Source: Streptomyces venezuelae | GTDB lineage: Bacteria > Actinomycetota > Actinomycetes > Streptomycetales > Streptomycetaceae | Assembly (NCBI RefSeq): GCF_008642355.1 | Contig: NZ_CP029193.1 | Location: forward strand, 5,046,001-5,110,000 | Length of the DNA stretch: 64,000 nt | Direction: 5' to 3' | In this document: positions 62,181-64,000 of the stretch, piece by piece | Numbering within the stretch: position 1 is the stretch's first letter | Layout of the letters: each line of letters opens with the position of its first letter | Made by a program: the position numbers and the translations under genes | Notes under the pieces: generated by a model | Databases searched by the model: none | Seen by the model: the letters and a program-made list of their open reading frames with translations, nothing else | What the model was told of the DNA's origin: nothing

Positions 62181-63953
62181 TCAGTCCTTGATCTCGCAGA
62201 TCACCGCGCCGGACGTCAGGCTCGCGCCGACCTCCGCGGTGAGGCCCTTGATCGTGCCCGAACGGTGCGCGTTCAGGGGCTGTTCCATCTTCATGGCCTC
62301 CAGGACGACGACCAGGTCGCCCTCGTTGACCTCCTGGCCCTCCTCGACCGCGATCTTGACGATCGTGCCCTGCATGGGCGAGGCGAGGGTGTCGCCGGAC
62401 GCCGCGGGGCCCGACTTCTTGGCCGCGCGCCGCTTGGGACGGGCGCCGCCCGCCGCCGCGGTGCGCGCGATGGTCATGCCGAGCGAGGACGGCAGGGAGA
62501 CCTCGAGGCGCTTGCCGCCGACCTCGACGACGACCGTCTCGCGGCCCGGCTCCTCGTCCGTCTCGGCGTCCCCGGTGGCCGTGAACGGCGGGATCTCGTT
62601 GACGAACTCGGTCTCGATCCACCGCGTGTGGACCGTGAACGGGTCGGTCGAGCCGGTCAGTTCGGGCGCGAACGCCGGGTCCGTGACGACGGCACGGTGG
62701 AAGGGGATGGCCGTGGCCATGCCCTCGACGTCGAACTCCGCCAGGGCCCGCGAGGCACGCTGCAGCGCCTGCTCACGCGTCGCGCCGGTGACGATCAGCT
62801 TGGCGAGGAGCGAGTCCCAGGCCGGACCGATGACCGAGCCGGACTCGACGCCCGCGTCCAGGCGGACACCGGGGCCCGACGGCGGCGCGAAGGTGGTGAC
62901 GGTGCCGGGCGCGGGCAGGAAGTTGCGGCCCGGGTCCTCGCCGTTGATGCGGAACTCGAAGGAATGGCCGCGCAGTTCGGGGTCGCCGTAACCGAGCTCC
63001 TCGCCGTCGGCGATGCGGAACATCTCGCGGACCAGGTCGATGCCGGAGACCTCCTCGGTGACCGGGTGCTCCACCTGGAGACGGGTGTTGACCTCCAGGA
63101 AGGAGATCGTGCCGTCGACGCCGACGAGGAACTCGACGGTGCCCGCGCCGACGTAGCCGGCCTCCTTGAGGATCGCCTTGGAGGCGGCGTACAGCTCGGC
63201 GTTCTGCTCGGGGGTGAGGAACGGCGCGGGCGCCTCCTCGACGAGCTTCTGGTGGCGCCGCTGCAGCGAGCAGTCACGGGTCGAGACGACCACGACGTTG
63301 CCGTGCTTGTCGGCGAGGCACTGGGTCTCGACGTGCCGCGGCTTGTCGAGGTAGCGCTCCACGAAGCACTCGCCGCGGCCGAACGCCGCCACGGCCTCGC
63401 GCACCGCGGAGTCGTACAGCTCCGGGACCTCTTCGAGCGTGCGGGCGACCTTCAGACCGCGGCCGCCACCGCCGAACGCCGCCTTGATGGCGATCGGCAG
63501 GCCGTTCGCCTCGGCGAAGGCGACGACCTCGTCGGCGCCGGACACCGGGTCGGGCGTGCCCGCGACCAGCGGGGCGCCCGCGCGCTGCGCGATGTGCCGC
63601 GCGGCGACCTTGTCGCCGAGGTCACGGATGGCCTGCGGCGGCGGGCCGATCCAGTTCAGGCCCGCGTCGATGACGGCCTGCGCGAAGTCGGCGTTCTCCG
63701 AAAGGAAGCCGTAGCCGGGGTGGATGGCGTCCGCCCCCGCGTCCTTGGCCGCGGCCAGCACCTTGGAGATGTCCAGGTAGCTGGTGGCCGGAGTGTCACC
63801 GCCCAGCGCGAACGCCTCATCGGCTGCCCGTACATGCAGCGCGTCCCTGTCAGGGTCTGCGTAGACGGCTACGCTCGCGATCCCTGCATCCCGGCATGCC
63901 CGGGCAACGCGGACAGCGATTTCGCCACGGTTGGCGATGAGCACCTTGCGCAC
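62181..63953 (-). CDS. accA2: Acyl-CoA (acetyl/propionyl-CoA) carboxylase alpha subunit: biotin carboxylase plus biotin carrier
   Basis: A 590-residue two-domain subunit of the AccA/PccA type. Residues 1-440 are biotin carboxylase: [23 protein letters not shown] grasp [32 protein letters not shown] and [14 protein letters not shown]. Residues about 515-590 form the biotin carrier with [16 protein letters not shown], the Lys of AMKM being biotinylated. It feeds malonyl- or methylmalonyl-CoA synthesis with separate beta subunits (not in the window). GTG 63953 has AAGGAGGGA upstream. In S. coelicolor such subunits are shared by acetyl- and propionyl-CoA carboxylases. Confidence 0.94.
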   Translation of the reverse strand: MRKVLIANRGEIAVRVARACRDAGIASVAVYADPDRDALHVRAADEAFALGGDTPATSYLDISKVLAAAKDAGADAIHPGYGFLSENADFAQAVIDAGLNWIGPPPQAIRDLGDKVAARHIAQRAGAPLVAGTPDPVSGADEVVAFAEANGLPIAIKAAFGGGGRGLKVARTLEEVPELYDSAVREAVAAFGRGECFVERYLDKPRHVETQCLADKHGNVVVVSTRDCSLQRRHQKLVEEAPAPFLTPEQNAELYAASKAILKEAGYVGAGTVEFLVGVDGTISFLEVNTRLQVEHPVTEEVSGIDLVREMFRIADGEELGYGDPELRGHSFEFRINGEDPGRNFLPAPGTVTTFAPPSGPGVRLDAGVESGSVIGPAWDSLLAKLIVTGATREQALQRASRALAEFDVEGMATAIPFHRAVVTDPAFAPELTGSTDPFTVHTRWIETEFVNEIPPFTATGDAETDEEPGRETVVVEVGGKRLEVSLPSSLGMTIARTAAAGGARPKRRAAKKSGPAASGDTLASPMQGTIVKIAVEEGQEVNEGDLVVVLEAMKMEQPLNAHRSGTIKGLTAEVGASLTSGAVICEIKD

Positions 63954-64000
63954 GATGGCTCCCTCCTTGAAACAAGCCGAGTTTAGGGACTGCCGACACG

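Overview
The window is high-GC actinobacterial chromosome, almost certainly Streptomyces: third codon positions are saturated with G/C, GTG starts and 1-4 base gene overlaps are common, and the genes include afsQ1-afsQ2-sigQ, several ECF sigma factors and an accA2-type carboxylase. From memory, the gene order resembles the S. coelicolor SCO4864-SCO4921 segment. I could not run a comparison. I see no tRNA, rRNA, CRISPR array, insertion sequence or prophage. It reads as core chromosome with one cell-surface polysaccharide island.

Layout. 0.2-4.1 kb: a lipoprotein and two paralogous ECF sigma factors in tandem, the second coupled to a membrane protein. 4.3-10.3 kb: an L,D-transpeptidase lipoprotein, a methylmalonyl-CoA-mutase-type large subunit, a LysE exporter, a MarR regulator, and an FAD monooxygenase divergent from a TetR. 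10.3-18.8 kb: a divergent nonulosonic (sialic/Kdn-type) acid cluster. Leftward run a GT2, a polysialyltransferase-like protein and an acyltransferase. Rightward run a glycosyltransferase-like protein, a CMP-nonulosonate synthetase fused to a HAD phosphatase, a NeuB synthase and another glycosyltransferase-like protein. 18.8-22.7 kb: a tyrosine-phosphatase-like protein, a divergent MFS/LysR pair, an isochorismatase and a GNAT.

23.0-38.9 kb is dominated by nucleoside uptake and breakdown: two BMP lipoproteins, an ABC ATPase, two permeases, cytidine deaminase, thymidine phosphorylase and adenosine deaminase. Interspersed are an M20 amidohydrolase, a STAS protein, a SigG-type sigma factor and an MFS/LysR pair. 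39-45.5 kb: small envelope proteins, then afsQ2-afsQ1 with its lipoprotein gene, divergent from sigQ, and a uridine kinase. 45.5-48.5 kb: an MFS exporter and FMN reductase divergent from a TetR. 48.6-57.4 kb: deoC with two aldehyde dehydrogenase genes, a PH-domain protein, a mannosyltransferase-like membrane protein, phosphomannomutase, purine nucleoside phosphorylase and a gamma-glutamylcyclotransferase-like gene. 57.5-64 kb: an LpdA-type flavoprotein, DeoR and TetR regulators, two membrane proteins and a biotin-dependent acyl-CoA carboxylase alpha chain.

The most striking unlisted signal is a palindrome, TCTACGCGCGTAGA, repeated in front of the nucleoside genes: both BMP genes, thymidine phosphorylase, adenosine deaminase, deoC and purine nucleoside phosphorylase, with a weaker copy before the ABC ATPase. 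In most copies its 3' half overlaps a plausible -10 hexamer. This suggests that genes spread over 32 kb form one repressor-controlled regulon. Other notable signals are a SoxR-box-like dyad before the MarR gene, a perfect GTnAC-N6-GTnAC AfsQ1 site between afsQ1 and sigQ, and an apparently non-canonical ATC start on the nucleoside ABC ATPase.
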